From: Ciona savignyi
Taxonomy: Eukaryota; Chordata; Ascidiacea; Phlebobranchia; Cionidae
Direction of reading: 5' to 3'
Assembly: GCA_000149265.1 (NCBI GenBank)
Contig: CH002355.1
Location: 157,433-221,432 of the forward strand
DNA length: 64,000 nucleotides
Shown here: one piece after another, positions 1-13,915 of the stretch
Layout of the letters: each line of letters starts with the position of its first letter
Numbering within the stretch: the stretch's first letter is position 1
Position numbers and translations under genes: made by a program
The notes under the pieces: generated by a model
The model's input: only the letters and a program-made list of their open reading frames with translations
Databases searched by the model: none
What the model was told of the DNA's origin: nothing

Positions 1-359
1 ACAGTTATAGTTAACCGTTTGTTGTAGAACTATAGTAACACAATCATGAAACACCTATAGGCGGCCTTTACGCGTAAAAAAGAAATTCATTATCGTTTCA
101 ACTTTATGTCAGTTGTAAATTTGTTAAACGAATTATGTTGCTGCTATTGTTTTCTGGTCGTAAAACCAGCCTTGTAGACGGAAATTCATTATTAATGGTT
201 CTTTAAAGAAAGAGGCCCCGGCGGTCTTAAATTCTAAATGGCCAAAACTAATGCAAATAAATAATTTATATTTCTTTCAACAGCACGTTCCTTCCAGACA
301 GCCAGCTTATGTACAACGTATAATTAAATTTGAAAATATTATGAAGAGAAATCGCTTGC

Positions 360-600
360 CTTCGATGTTAAGCGTGTGAGACTGTTGAACTGAAAGTTCA
401 GATCTGTCACATTTTGTGGGATGTCTTCTGGCATGCTGGTATATCCTCGTCTTGAACAGCCAACGTACACAATTGCCTCTTTCATCTTGCATCTGCATAT
501 GTCATATAGATTGCATAAAGAAGATGTAATAGAATCACACAAAGGAATAATTACACATATTTCATCTGCGATACGTCTTAATATGTTTACAACCAAACTA
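360..600 (-). CDS. LRRNT exon of a leucine-rich repeat protein (partial)
   Basis: One exon only; the rest of the gene would lie beyond the left edge. The minus-strand frame reads a cysteine cluster (CNLYDICRCK, then VGC) followed by SRRGYTSMPEDIPQNVTDL and NFQFNSLTRL. This is an N-terminal LRR cap with C-x6-C-x-C-x(n)-C spacing leading into a first LxxLxLxxN-type repeat. Such caps are found in secreted or membrane LRR proteins (TLR-like, SLIT-like). The frame stops soon after TSKA, but an AAG|GCAAGC sequence at 360/359 would be a GC-type donor at the usual LRR exon boundary. The 5' limit is uncertain; a CGCAG acceptor lies upstream. I cannot assign a specific family member, and it could be a decayed copy because no neighbouring exon was found. 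Confidence 0.55.
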
Positions 601-614
601 CTTGGTAACCCATG

Positions 615-3065
615 CATGGTATAATGTTATAAATGTAATAAAATATCGTGGGTTCCAGACAACAGAGAAATAATAGTATAACAATTGATTTAGTGTTATA
701 AAACCGTCGCCATTGTGAAGTAACCAAATGAATAAGAACTATAAACTACGATTTTCATTTGCCTGACTTTTTACTGATTTCGCGGCCAAACTCGTTGACC
801 ACGCATTAGAGCGGATAAGTATAAGATGGAAAGTTCTACATATATATATACATACGCCACACAGTACTCACATGCATTGAGATGGGCAGTTGTAGCTTGC
901 ATGGCATGCAGCGATATAACACAAGAAACAGACATAGAATTTCCTGTCCATCACTGCCAAAACAGTGGTGTAACCTTCCGACAGAACTCCAGCCAATCAA
1001 CGTATCTATACTAATTCAATTGCTCCAGTCTCTACAAGTTTGAATCAGACACATTTCCTATTCAACCTTGAAGTTTATTTGAATTAAATTCTTGTCTGAT
1101 CTTAATATCTGTCTGCCTCGTTGCAAAAAAACGGAGGTGTATGATTTTCTGCTTTCCAAATCAGTAGAGGTCACTAAAATTAAATGACAATCTAACATCA
1201 TTTTTTAATGGTCGTGCATCAGGTGAACTCCAATGGCACGCCTCTGCCCAAAATCAATATTCGTCGGATCTTTTACCACGCGGAAATAATAGATTCGCCT
1301 CCAGAAACAGAATCGTTATCCAACGGTTGGCGAGATAGGTTTCATTAAAAATTTATTCCCTTGTCGACGCTTAAAGTGACTGCTTGCACAACATCGATCC
1401 AATTGAAGAAAATATTCCGACAATTGTTCGCGCTTGGAAGACCCACCAGAGCACAAGGTAATCATTCCGGTCATCGGTCCCTTCGTGGGGGGCATTGGTA
1501 ATTTTCTCAGCAGTCTGTTAGCCTGAACTAAAATAGCTCTACGATAAAAGCGTTACGATATCTCTCGTTTTGAACGTCAAATTGGGTTAAAAAGCCATAG
1601 CACACTGACATGAAACGTCTTAGCAAAGTTAACCCACCAAAACAAAATTTCCGAAACTCTGTTTTGATGAGTTCCGATTCGTAAAATTAAGGCCATCACG
1701 AACGACATTTTCCAATCATATATAATCTGCGGGCCTAATAATAAAGCCACGTAAATAATCGTTAAAAACCTTCAGCCCGGAATAGGCTAAGCTATCACAG
1801 CCAATCCAACGTAATACGCATTAGGTCGACAAATTAATTCAATCAATCAAATTCGATTTGTGTCGCCATATGCCGTGGTTTCACGAATCCTCTTTTCGAA
1901 GACTGATCATTTTATTATGTAAGGCAAATGCCGTGTTCGCCTTTATAGTTTACTTTATTAGGTGTACTAAATCTTGGATTTTTTAAAAAATCATTGGGTT
2001 TTAATTGACATTGATAATAAAAAGGCAACAGCACAAGTACAACAATATTTAAATAATAATAAGTTTTTTTTTTGGTTATAATTAGCTCTCTTTTTAAACG
2101 GCTTTTGGGCGTATTTGTAGGTTTTCTTTATATATACATAATCTTCTACATTATACAGTTAATAAAACATGTGTGCTGCATATTAAAACACAGTTCTGCG
2201 AAGTCAGGCTATTCGGTCTAGGAAGAGCCGCGCGCAACCAGGTTTTGGCATCAGTTTTGAACAAAACTAAAGAAGATAACTTAAAGTTTCTGGTTAGATA
2301 TTGCACAATTCGCATTAATTGGTAGACAACGAAGACATTGCCGTTTGACTTCGCCATTGAAGTTTTGGTTGAAGTTACAACCAGATGCGGTTACATTCTA
2401 CATATTAACATTCTGGTTCCATTCTGATGAAAGTCATAATGACGGTTGTACCCGAAGTACGGTGCCTTTTCGCGTTATGTTGGATTATAATGTACATTGC
2501 GGAGTTCGACTAATCGTATAAGTAATATTTTAATTATAAAAGTATAATAAAATAGTTGTTACCAATATTTCAAGGAGACATGCTAAAAGTTTTAGGTCGT
2601 AAATAAATGTCATTAGCCTATTTTGCTTAAATTTAAACATATCACTCAAACATTACTTTTATAATTAAAAATCAAAGATTTTTCATTTGATTTTTTTAAT
2701 CTCAAATGGATCCTAAACAGCACAGGTGTTCTATGTTTAAATTTAAGCAGGTCACACTGCATTTCGAGTGAACATGGCAACTCCAGGTTTCACCCCGTGT
2801 AATATAACAAAACAATTTAACGTCAGCACTTGGCCTTACAGAACGGTCGTGTGGCAGAATGATTGACACCACCAATTCATTTATACCGATTTTAATCAGT
2901 CAAAAGAAGAAATATACAAAGTCAGTTTGAGTTTAAACAATAATCTGCAATGAGAGCCGCATTTCGTTGAATTAAACAGTGTGAAAAAATGTTGGGTGGT
3001 TTTATTTTATTTAAATAAATGGAATGGAAAAGACAAGAAAGAGTATTGAATGAGATGTTTCCCGA
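615..3065. other. Intergenic, no gene recognised
   Basis: AT-rich sequence with only short open frames that lack recognisable protein motifs. Small poly-A/T tracts and a short (TA)n run near 840-850 are present. Nothing else could be supported. Confidence 0.5.
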
Positions 3066-3069
3066 TAGA

Positions 3070-3280
3070 ACAGCATATTCATGTTTATCCCTGTAAGTGG
3101 GAAAACCAAGGGGGTTAACACACATGCAATCGACAGATCACCTCGCGTCCGCCGTCGGGTTACCGGAGCTATTGCAGTGTGTTCTGTGTGATACCAACGT
3201 TCCTTCAATATGGAAAAACAGACTAATCTGCTGGGTTTAGGCAATGCCCGTTAAGTGCTTTACCCAAGCAAACAACTTAC
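3070..3280 (-). repeat. tRNA-derived SINE copy (family A)
   Basis: It matches the reverse complement of the copy at 19728-20020. Shared blocks, read on the plus strand, are a tail-side block containing GGGAAAACCAAGGGGGTTAAC, a middle block GGGTTACCGGAGCTATTGC, and a diverged CTGGGTTTAGGCAATGCC block. At least five other recognisable copies occur in the window (24481, 32520, 50955, 51190 and 53340 regions). Divergence between copies indicates an old dispersed family rather than a recent burst. Confidence 0.75.
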
Positions 3281-3692
3281 TGGACACCAACCATGGGTAG
3301 AGTGGCTAATACTAAGTTTAAAACAAAAAAAATATTGGATGGCGTTTCCTTTGCGCTACGTCCTGCGTATATATATACACACTGACACGAGTTGTGGTCA
3401 AAAACACTAAAGGGCGAGAAAGAGCTCACGGTAGGCAAAGGACCTAATTCCAAATCCCAAGAGGCTTCTCCTTTACAGCCAAGTTTCTCTTAGTAAATAT
3501 GGAGTTCCAATATACAATTGACATTTATCTAAAACTGGCCATTACACAACTTTTAAAATACGAAACCCAGTTTTATCGCAAAAACTAACCCGAATAAAGA
3601 AACCTGGTTTAACGATGACGTTAAACTCCTGCAACTGGTACATTCAGTTCTAAAGTTCCAACATAATAATTTTTAAAGTACAAGAATAAACT

Positions 3693-3698
3693 TTTATT
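3693..3698 (-). terminator. Poly(A) signal of the MINPP1-like gene
   Basis: AATAAA on the minus strand, about 80 nt downstream of the stop codon at 3778, preceded by a T-rich stretch. The position is right for 3' end formation of the phosphatase transcript. Confidence 0.5.
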
Positions 3699-3777
3699 TG
3701 AAACGTTTACAAATATGAAATTAAAAAAAAAAACAAAAAAAAAACAAACATCGTAAGCATTTTCATTAAATATAGGC

Positions 3778-6700
3778 CTATAACTCTGTATGCCTATTTA
3801 AATCACAAACTGTATTGCATTTTATTCCTTCTAATCTTTTCGACAACATGTGTTTGAAAGTGCTATAATCACAGTAATGACATTGAGCGAATGGTAACTT
3901 AACAACTCGTTCGTTCACAACAACTGCGATCTTGAAATTCGGGCCAACCTTGTACAAAACAATCGCCAAGTTTCCGGCAAACGGGCTGAAGGTGCCGGTC
4001 CTGGAATGAAATGCAACTATTAAACCAGCAATTAAACTGCATTGGCTAAAAGCCACAAATGCTGTAATAAAGATGTTCATCTTTGGAACCGATAGAATCA
4101 CAACACTTTTTTTACAGAGAAATGTGAAAACTTTTATTTAAGTTTTAACAAAAGTCAGATAAATTATTATTGTATATAAACTTAAAATGTTTTTGATACC
4201 CTTAAAGCTAGAAAACGGCAATCGCTTTCATATTATTAAATTTAGCTTCCTTATTCTTAACAGCCCTGCTACGTAAAAGCTGTTATAACATGAAGTGCTT
4301 TAGGCCACGATGGTACTTCCATTACAATTACGCTCCCGAGAGCCTACTGTGACGTCATAAGTGGAATTCTTTGATGAAAATGGCGGGAAGCGCAACGGGA
4401 TTCGTATGCTGGCTGTTCGATTGTTAGATCAGCAGGAAAAGTTTTAGGTTTCATAATCGGTTCGTTAGTCCAGATCTTACAGAGCCGATTTAAAATTACG
4501 ACGCAAATAATCGATTAGTACACCGTCCATTTCGGTTTTTATGATGAAAGATTTGAAGAAATTTCGCTTTCTGAGCAACAATCCATTAAATGTTGTCGCG
4601 TATACTATTATCGAAAATATATCGCGATATGTAATGATTTTTTTTCTACATTTTTGTTTCATTTATTAATAAATCAAATTGGCTGGTAGTTGTTGTTGCC
4701 TTAAGTTTGCTACAACTCCAACCAAATACCAAGTTTTGGCATTAGTTACAACTCCCGCCAATGCGACCGGACGGGATTTTAATTAAGCATAAGCGATGCG
4801 TATGACGCAACACAGAGTGACACCAAGTCGATAACGTATGACACAGCGCTTCCTTTCCGCCACATAACGACGATTATACCCTACAGCATATGGTGATCGA
4901 CGCGATATAACTTTATTTTGTCAAGAACGCTTTCACAGTGTACAAAAGGGAACTTTTGATCGGTGTTTTATATTGAAATCCGGAAACAATTTTGCGCACT
5001 CGCTTAAGAATACGGTGGATTGTTGCTAAATGGTGTTTTAAACTCGCTTTAAGCGCCCTCCCAACCTACATCACGCTGTTGAATTGCTTTGTTCGTGCTT
5101 CTGGACAACAGGGTGGTACAATGGGAGCTTTTGTCGGCCTTTTATTCCCCATGGTTACCATCTCTTGAACAATTTATAAGCGCCGCTTGAAGTATATGGC
5201 GCGAGCGGTCGCCGTTTCGAAGCACCCTTTGTCGGCTGCGTAATTAATTACGCCCACCACTTAACGAACACCCCTGCCCGGCGGGAATCCGACTTGTGAA
5301 CACGCATCACCGCGCAACTGAAGCTTCCCGCGCGCAAGGGGAACTCGATCCAACGATGCGAAATTCGCGGAAGACCCGCGGGGCTACTTTACGCCGAGCA
5401 CGATAACCGGTAGGTCCGGTTTCACGCAAGGTCGCGTCATAAAATCGTATTTTCTCATGTAACGCTGTTTACTGATGCACGTTTGTTGAGCTGAGAGTGG
5501 TGGGCGGCTGCGCAAGCCGGAGGACTAATCAATGGATCAATTAATCAATGGCTTGAATTATGCATTAGCAACGGCATCTGGCGTGCCTTGAGGAAAATGA
5601 GAAAGAAAATTACCGGAATTTTCGGCTGTGCCGATGTCGAGGAAAATTGTGCGCTGTAAGTCTGACATCATCTTGGTACAAACCGAGCAAACATAATAAC
5701 GGGATGAGGGTTTCAGCGTGGCCAAATCGAAGAACGACGGACCCGTTCCTGCAAGGACTCACTTTAGCGCAAATTCTTACATAACCGGCAGTCACAACAC
5801 TTCGCTAATCAACATTTTATCATTATCTATCTTGCACAGTTAAAATTTACTTTGAATTTGGTTCCACGGAAGCATCCAGTCTACGCACGATGTCTTCCAG
5901 AAGTGGACAGGCAAGAAGGTAGTTTATACGGAATCCATAACCCGTTTTGTAGAAGTGTTTCAAGTCGGATACGTATTCAAGTACCTGAAACACAGTAGAG
6001 AATAGTTATTTAGAATAGAAGGCGCAATTATTATTGAGTGTTGGTGTAATTTCACTAAGACTTACTTGCAGCTGTGAAGATGTTTAAAGGCCGATAGTTT
6101 TCAGTTGTTAATGTTCGGACAATCTATGCAAACTGTATAACACGTGTGCAGAGAATATCTGAACGCCAACCCGTGAAAATCACATTTCTAAGATCTGAAT
6201 ATAACTACAGTGTCTTACCTCGAAAAAGAACCGACTAAACCCGCTACACAGTTGGTTACGATCGTGCAACGCCTTGTCAAACGCGCATAACTGGTACAGC
6301 GCGACCATCGCTTCGTCTGTTACTTCAAACCCTATGGAACAGATAAGCGACCTTGTTAACAAGAATGTGCTATAAGCGACCTGGGCTGCTATACACGGAG
6401 TGTTAGCGAACCTAAGCACATAAAGTGATGGCTCATGTAATATTTATAGGCGCAAATTATTTTACCGTGAAAGAAGCGCGATATCTCTTGCTTCGCCTCT
6501 CTCCAAACGTCAGTCCGGAAAAACAGTTGGTATTCTGATGTTTCTGCTTCATTTTCGTGCATTAACTGTTGGTATCTGCAAAACCTGTATCTTAAAACCA
6601 GGATACATTGCATAAGTCTGAAATTAAGAAAAGCTTACCTCGGACAAAAGTCAAACGGTCGCAAAAGTGAAGAATTGAGCTGAACTAAGATGCCGGAATA

Positions 6701-8872
6701 ATACGTCAAACCATTCTGTGACGTCAGATCTGCTTCCAGAACTTTCCATTCTCTGTAAGCGTCGCATTTTCCTGTGCATTGAATTGAATTGATCCAGTTT
6801 CCTGGTATATATATACGCCACTGCCTGGTCGCCAGCCACTCACGCCAGTTAAGTAAAGATTTTAAGGCTGCCTTGTGAAAAACGGCCCAAACACTTGAAG
6901 TACTTCACAGCTAGCACAATAGAATACTTTGGTTTTGTTTCACTAAGCATAGAGTTTTCGATTTTAAGGTTCTTTTAAAAGAAAAACAGTCGGGCCACTC
7001 ATAACGGACTCGAAAATCCGGACAATAAACGCTCCAGTACCTTGTCCCACTAAGCATAAAAGCGTCGACAAATACGAGCGCGCACTCGCCAGGACTCTTA
7101 TCTTGGGGCTTGTCAGAAGGAGGAAAGAATCTGAAAAACGTCAAAAGAAAACGTTAAAAAAAAACGCGCGTAATTTTTATCAAAATAAACAAAACAGCAA
7201 AGCTCAAATTAATAGCGGCCATTAATGCAATGATACAGCAGAACTGGAAATTACTTTTCTTTTGGTCGTTTAGAATGTCCTTAAATAATCTTGGAGCCAT
7301 TTTAAACATATTTTCGGCTAGATTGCCAAGTTCGGACCATCCTTTTGCGTGCAGAGTGTAATTGCGGTGTTTGGGGTAGAGATCATTCCATATCTATACA
7401 CATATCAGTGACAACACAAACTATATTCATGCAAAGGTGAAAAACTACGATTAATGAATGCATAAACAAGTTAATTTGCTTGAAATATTGATAAGGATCA
7501 ATGTAATTCGACATTAAGTCAATACCAAAATACAAAAATACGACTAAATTCAACGAACCTTAAGTGCTTCGCTCAATTTTTCGTGGCCAACAATCTTATT
7601 CAACGAGTTCAACTCAGTCCACCAAATCGATAGCTTCTGTCTGCTTGGATATCTCGTTCCGTGGCGATAAAGCACATCTATGTGCTCAATTTTGTAGCCC
7701 TATATAGACAGATCTTTCAAAATGCAGCCTAGAGCTATAGCAAGATAACAGTATAGCGTCGAGTATATAAGGTTGGGTGGGTTATTTAGGCGCAATACAT
7801 GACGGCAAATTGTTGATTCATCATTCATTAATTATGCAAGGGATATACCGCACAATGCTTTCAGCTCGTTCTTTTTTCCCTAACGATATTAGGCGCGTGA
7901 CGGCTTAACCAGGTCGAGCGATCCAACAGAACCATGGCCCGTATTTTACACAGACTCGCGAAAAGTGGTTTGGACAGTTACAAAACCAACAGAGCCATGA
8001 AACACAAGCCGATCCTTTTATGTTCGGATATTCATTTTGAAAACAGCCTCTCGCTGTAAAAGCGGACATAATCATGGTTGAAGTTTAAAATTTGGGCAAA
8101 ATCATAACCGGTGCGTGTGTACATGACGTGCTGTTGTGTTGCTAAGACAACACGCGAGGATTTGTGAATTGTGGTAGATCGACGGTTATGTCGGCTAAAC
8201 TCACAAGACGCTTTCAGCAGTGCGCGTCATTCAACGATTTAATTTGTCTGCATTCCGATCACTTTCACTCCCAGTCGCCCACAGGCGGCAATCTACACAA
8301 TGTCTGTGTTACAGCAACGCTTAAATATGATCAAATATTTGACAACGACATCGCTGATAAGCACATCCGGCTTATTTAGTGTTGGTTTACAAAATTTCAT
8401 TTGTTTTAGTAATATCGCGAGTATTGCGCAACTATGACCTAAATCGATTTATTTAGCACGTCAACACTCTTCGAACACGCATACGAGGGCTTAGCTTAAA
8501 CTATCTTTGGTCTCTTACATTGTACTCCAGGTCATGTACTACGGTAATTACTGTTAGACGCGTCATATGTTTAGGCGTTTAAATGCCAGCAATACATGTA
8601 CAAGACAAACTAATACCGTTTCCCTTTGGGCAGAAATCTGCGTCTCGAGACGCAAGCACAGTTAAACTGGATTTCCCAGTCGTGTTGATTTAATCTTATG
8701 TTGGTCCCGAGGCTATGGTAGCTGTTTGAACCGATCAATAGTGACTCAAACCTGAGGTATGTTCGCCGGTATCCATTCATGGGATTCGTGGAATGGGTCG
8801 TCTCGTTTTGAATCATAGGGCGTTTTCGTGGCGAGGTGACTCGATATCCAGTGATTTTGACCATTTTCGGCG
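3778..8872 (-). CDS. MINPP1: Multiple inositol polyphosphate phosphatase (MINPP1-like), 5' exon missing
   Basis: A histidine-acid phosphatase that removes phosphates from inositol polyphosphates such as InsP6, in the ER lumen. Ten phase-consistent exons (minus): 8872-8752, 7699-7559, 7393-7255, 7130-7041, 6801 (or 6750)-6639, 6575-6466, 6331-6219, 5984-5851, 5748-5614, 4000-3778. Landmarks: ATKTPYD in the first exon seen, the catalytic RHGTRYP motif in the second, and the proton-donor motif in RFGHAETLIPLL in the ninth. The C terminus ends HTEL, a KDEL-like ER retrieval signal where mammalian MINPP1 ends SDEL. About 440 residues are accounted for. The exon encoding the start and signal peptide was not found; the 8872 exon opens in phase 2, so it must be upstream. 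The acceptor of the fifth exon is ambiguous, with two in-frame choices. Family assignment is firm. Confidence 0.9.
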
Positions 8873-8879
8873 CTGAAAC

Positions 8880-11800
8880 ACAAAACAAACATAACCGTTA
8901 TTTGAATATAAACAAAGAACACACGATCCTGTATTATACAACACTTTCAAATTGATAGTATATAAAATGTAACGCTAAAATGGCCAGACGTTTTAACAAA
9001 GCACTTTTACGTTAATTACCTAGATACTGCACTCTTTGCTTAGTATACTTTCCCCTTCTTCTGATTCAATTAGCAACGCTGGTAATTGAGTGCCTTCCAG
9101 GCAATCTCGTTAGATAAACTTTCTTTGAAGCTGCTGTCTGGAAACCAGTACTTTATACTGCCGCGCCACTTTATCCTTACTCTTATGCGAACTTTTATTT
9201 TTCATGATTCTGAATCACTCCTGTTGAGTGGAAGAATGTGAACCGCCTCGTGCTTCGCCGGAACACCAAGGGCGCCGCGTCGGGCTGCGCGTTCTTTGTA
9301 GAAAAAATGCGGCGACTGAGACACGCCCTGATTGTGTACACTACTGGACGTCTCACAGCAACGCAGCATGCACTGCGGATGTAAATGGATTGATCCTCTA
9401 CGACGAATTGTGTCACCTGGTGTTTAAGGTCGAAATAGATCTCCAACAGCGTATAGAAAAGGCCCGAACACGACGATAGAGGAGAAAAAGGAATTAATCG
9501 AACGCGGCAGGTGCACAGCGTGCTTTGTTCCAACGAGTTGCAAAGAAGAAATACCGCTGGGACAGTATGGAAGCAGCGGGGGGTTTATAGGTCATTCTAG
9601 ACTGGCTAAAATGAACGTCTTTAAATAACCTTATATGCTTTGTTTTATTGAACCGCAAAATAAAATACAACCTAATTAACCTCACAAGAAGCTCTGATAA
9701 AAAGTTTTAAATCTATTTCAATACTAAAACTTATTGTAACTGCTTTAGTCTTAACCTTCAAATAGATGGATAAAGGCGCCAACACTTTATCAGATCATAA
9801 GCCCACCAGATGTGCGACCTTATTAGGCAAAGCGAGTATTCCCAGAGCACTACGTCAGCAAAAGCATTTAAGAATCGGCGGAGTCGTTTCCGCGTTGGGG
9901 TCGGAGTGGTAGACTTGCTCTAAATGGCTCAAAAAAGAACTTTAAATGCACATATTTTTCCAACAACGTTAAGCATTTCGGAATTTTGGTATTGGCTGAA
10001 ACGGTATACACCTTCGTACATGCACGTTTATATTCATCATCTCGTTTGTAGCATTTAATCAAGTCTAAATTTCTCTGTTGCAAACTGTACAGCGTTACTA
10101 CAGGATATCCACAAGGCCTGGTATGCGAGGTCACCTAATTTTGTGCCAACTTCACACTGGTTTTGAGAGCAATAAAACAGGATTACACAGTAGGGTAGTA
10201 ACAAAAATGACCTAGTTGGAATTAGCACACGGGTTTTACATTTAATTCAACTGTAATGCATGCATGGACAGTTTACCAAAGTTAAAACTAGTTATTTCAA
10301 AGAACAAAAATTAAATTTTGCACTATTGAAGATTGAAAACTGACTGTAGAATTTAAAATATTGTGACATACTGGATTCCATATAAATCGGAATTCTTGTG
10401 GTTTGCTCACAAGAGAACAACAGCAAGACTTGAACCATGGCAGTTCACTTCCGGAAATCAAGAAAGATTTTTACAATACGTAAAGTCAATTTGGCTACAA
10501 TTTCATTTTATTCTCGATTTAACAGCCACATTATTTTTCCACAAACAACCCTGTCATTAATTAATAACCATTTTAAACAATATTGTGTTAAACAGTGTGA
10601 CTGGAACCTAGTAAGGTTAACACATCCTTTTCCTGAATCAATCACAATACTGCTTAATAGTCACACATTTGACTAATCCTTGAACAACTCAAATAGAACT
10701 AACACTCGTTATGTTAAAACAACACAATACATTTACTTTCACAGCTTGCAAACAGCTGGTACTATATAAACTTAAATGTAAATATACACCTATATATAAA
10801 AAATATAACTATTTAGTGATAATTAACATCTGTTGCCTCAAAAGATGTTTGGTAATAAATATTGTAGAACAAAGTTCGCCAGATGCCAACGCAAAAATCA
10901 ATAACTAGACCAAATTGGACTTACATGATTGAAATTGTGCTGTGTATTACAAAAAGTAATAGTTCAGTTTCGTTCAACAAATTTTGTGTGTATTAACGGT
11001 GTATACAGTGTGTTAAGAATATAAATGCTTTTTTAACGGTCAAGCTTGTCAAGATTCACTAAACAACTTGAATAACAATTGTATTTATAATATTGTTTCC
11101 TAAATGTTTATTTACCGCAAAAACTTATCTGCATAACTTAATTTACATTTGCAAATAAAAAATAAGCAAATGTGAAAATTAGCATACTGGCAAGAGGTAA
11201 ACCTGCAATAACAGACGTCATTGATTTACAGGAAACGGAATGAAAACAAATGTGAGGTTAAAAGCTGCAAAAAACTAATGCATTAAAATACTACTCTTGG
11301 GTTATAATTTATTTAGTTAAGAAATTATGGTTTAAAACTGTACATTTTATTGGTAATAAATGTCAATAAAAATACGACAAAATGGTTTTTAGCTTGTTGG
11401 TCCGATGTTTATAAGTAGAATGTATTTCTTGTGCTCTTTGTTTCTTACAAGTGCGTCTTTGACACAAATGAAATGCTTATATAATGCTTGTATATAAATG
11501 GCACATATTCTTTTTTTTCTGTGATTTTTGTTGTGTGGGTTAAGCAATATCACCCTCTGTTAGCATGTATAACAGGTAGCATTACTGTGTATCACAGATA
11601 TTTTCTAAATTGAATAGCCTACACTAATTAAATTCTATAAAAGTTTATGTTAAAAAGAAATACAATTAACAAAAAGCTTTATTTTGTTTAAAATTCGTTT
11701 TTAATCTGCTTTGGTTGTGGATAGCCTAATATATATATAATTACATGCATAAAATAATGGCCAATTACTAAATACTATGTCCTTTCTGAAGATGTTTTTA

Positions 11801-13630
11801 AAGCAATGAAGCTGTGATAAAGTTGAATGCTGTAAGTGTTCTGGTCACTTTTGTATACGAGATGGACATGTTTTATAACAGTTAAATGATAAAAGGACAT
11901 AGACTACTTTAATTTTAATTATAAGTGTATATCCATACATAACTCCTGATCCAAACAAATTTGGCTGATGTGAATACACTAAATGGAAACCAACCTTTCG
12001 ACAAAAACGTTTTTTGTTGGACACAAGTCAAACGGTCTTTCTTGCATCCAGACTAAGGTAATATTCCGACATTCTCTTTTTACATTATAATTTTTAGGGG
12101 GGTGGGCAGTTGAAGTGTCCTAGTGATGCTTTGGACCGTTGGACAAGATGACACTGGCACCAATATAGTCAAACCAAAACCACCTAATATTTAGTTTGGT
12201 AGCATGGTAACTTCACCTGAAAATTAATCCAGAAATGCTCTAATTCAGTAAGCTAACCAGTAACAGCTGATTTTGGCAGCGAAACCTCCATGTGCCCTGT
12301 TATCGGTTGTGCATCAGTGTGCTCTCGTCAAAATCAAACATATTTTCTAGACTGGGCAGCTAAAAAATAGTTGTCCTTCTCCAAGGCAGTATGTCTAAAC
12401 TGCAGACAAAAAGTAATCTGACAAATGGCCGAATAAGAAAAAATCATATGCGGTACTGGTAGATAAAATGTTTTATTACAGAAATTAAACAGTTAAAACT
12501 TTTAACTCACCATCTTATATTGTGCACTGTTGCTACCAGCAAAACAAGTGAGAAAACTTGCATATTGTACATGACCTGCAAAACATTTTCGTGTACCTAC
12601 TGTATATTAAAATAAAAAAAAATCATTAGCATTTTTATTACAAATGGAATTCCAATAAATTCACTTAACTAAATTATGCACTTTTTAAGTCAATCCATCT
12701 ACTTGTTATTTATTTAATAATATATGTACAAAAAAATTATCAAGTAAAGATAACATTATCATTAAACCAAGACATGTCCGTTTCATTTCCGCTGTCGGTT
12801 AGTGAATTTCGTATTTAAATAAATAATCAACGGAAGTTTTAAACTTTAATCGAACACTACTGGTATCAGTAATTTATTTCCATATGCAGTACATATATAA
12901 TATTAAATTTGTATTACGTTTAATAACCTTTTAAGCTTCACTGGCATTCATCAAAGTTGTTTCAAAAAAAGGAACCCAAAGCATGCTCACCACATTTTAA
13001 ACTCAGACCGATAACGGATTGTCAAGGCGGTGGCCCGTGGCAAAGAATGACCAAATACGTTTACAAAAGTAAACCAACCGTTAAAGAGGAGGCGTAACCG
13101 TTCAAAATATCGAACGATTTTATCTTTTATGAACTTGTGTAAAATATCTTTATTATTAATATAATAATTAATTTATTGTTTCGATGTATATACTTCAGTA
13201 AATATAAGTAATTGTGCAAAATACCATTTGAATATTGTTTTTTTTTAATTGACCTTGAAACTACAACTCCTTTGAATATTTTCCCGCCAATATTAATTTA
13301 ACAATTTAATTTCAATACTGGTATATAAATTATTATGATTCACATTTTGATTTGACTTCGTTTTTTATTTTAGTTTTAATTTTTAGTAGGCTATCACCTG
13401 TTACTTAACCGAAATGAAACTATTATTTTTAAATAAAAGTACTATGATTAGGTAACCCCTACGGCCTTCACCCTATTCTAGGTGTTTATTTAGCAACGAA
13501 ATGCCCAGGTAAAATAATCTCGTGCCTAGGAAAGTTTCCTCAGGTGAAGCAAAAGTTTGGCTTTTATCACGGTAATTTGTTACTAACACGATGGATAAAA
13601 CTACGTTCAGAGAAAGAATATGCATGTGCC
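8880..13630. other. Intergenic, no gene assigned (may hide MINPP1 exon 1)
   Basis: From about 10.1 kb onward this is strongly AT-rich with no recognisable coding block. The first kilobase should hold the missing signal-peptide exon of the MINPP1-like gene, but no convincing hydrophobic Met-starting frame with a phase-2 donor was found. A basic frame starting MKNKSSHKSKDK near 9210 (minus) is interrupted by a stop after about 31 codons and was not accepted. Confidence 0.45.
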
Positions 13631-13639
13631 GTAATTATA

Positions 13640-13735
13640 AATTGATGTGTCTTTTCCCAAGAACACAGTCAACTAGCTAGCCACGGGTTTCGCTCCTTTA
13701 GCCGCTCTGTCGCGCTAATCCACCACGTTTAAAAA
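13640..13735 (-). repeat. Diverged SINE family A fragment
   Basis: It carries a CCCAAGAACACAGTCAACTAGC block resembling the head half of the SINE, where other copies read roughly CCAAGGACACAACCGACTAGC. It is followed by a degenerate tRNA-like part. The tail half is missing. Confidence 0.4.
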
Positions 13736-13915
13736 ATCACTACTTTATGCACAATTAAAAACCATTTATTAAACAATATGAAAAAAGCGTTCTGCATAGT
13801 CTCACAAACAATCGATTCAATTTCACGTAATACCATTTATATAATTCGAAATAAGATAGGCTATAAGACATGGGTGATGACTAATGAATACTCAAATTTT
13901 TGTTTTGAATGGAAT

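Noticed and set aside
6911-7144. A 77-codon minus-strand ORF starting MTFFRFF
   Set aside because: The MINPP1 block LLTSPKIRVLASARSYL is read in a different frame of the same DNA; this ORF is a shadow.
8610-8888. A 92-codon minus-strand ORF starting MFCVSAPKM
   Set aside because: The coding content of this stretch is in another frame, as the MINPP1-like exon 8872-8752 with ATKTPYD.
9110-9220. Basic frame MKNKSSHKSKDK as possible MINPP1 first exon
   Set aside because: It has no signal peptide, a TAA after about 31 codons, and no donor in the required phase 2.
9195-9533. Overlapping plus and minus ORFs of 83 and 112 codons
   Set aside because: No recognisable motif, no neighbouring exons in phase, and both strands equally open in a locally GC-richer stretch.
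10363-10908. Three overlapping plus-strand ORFs of 65-79 codons
   Set aside because: AT-rich composition, overlapping frames, no motif and no splice-compatible neighbours.
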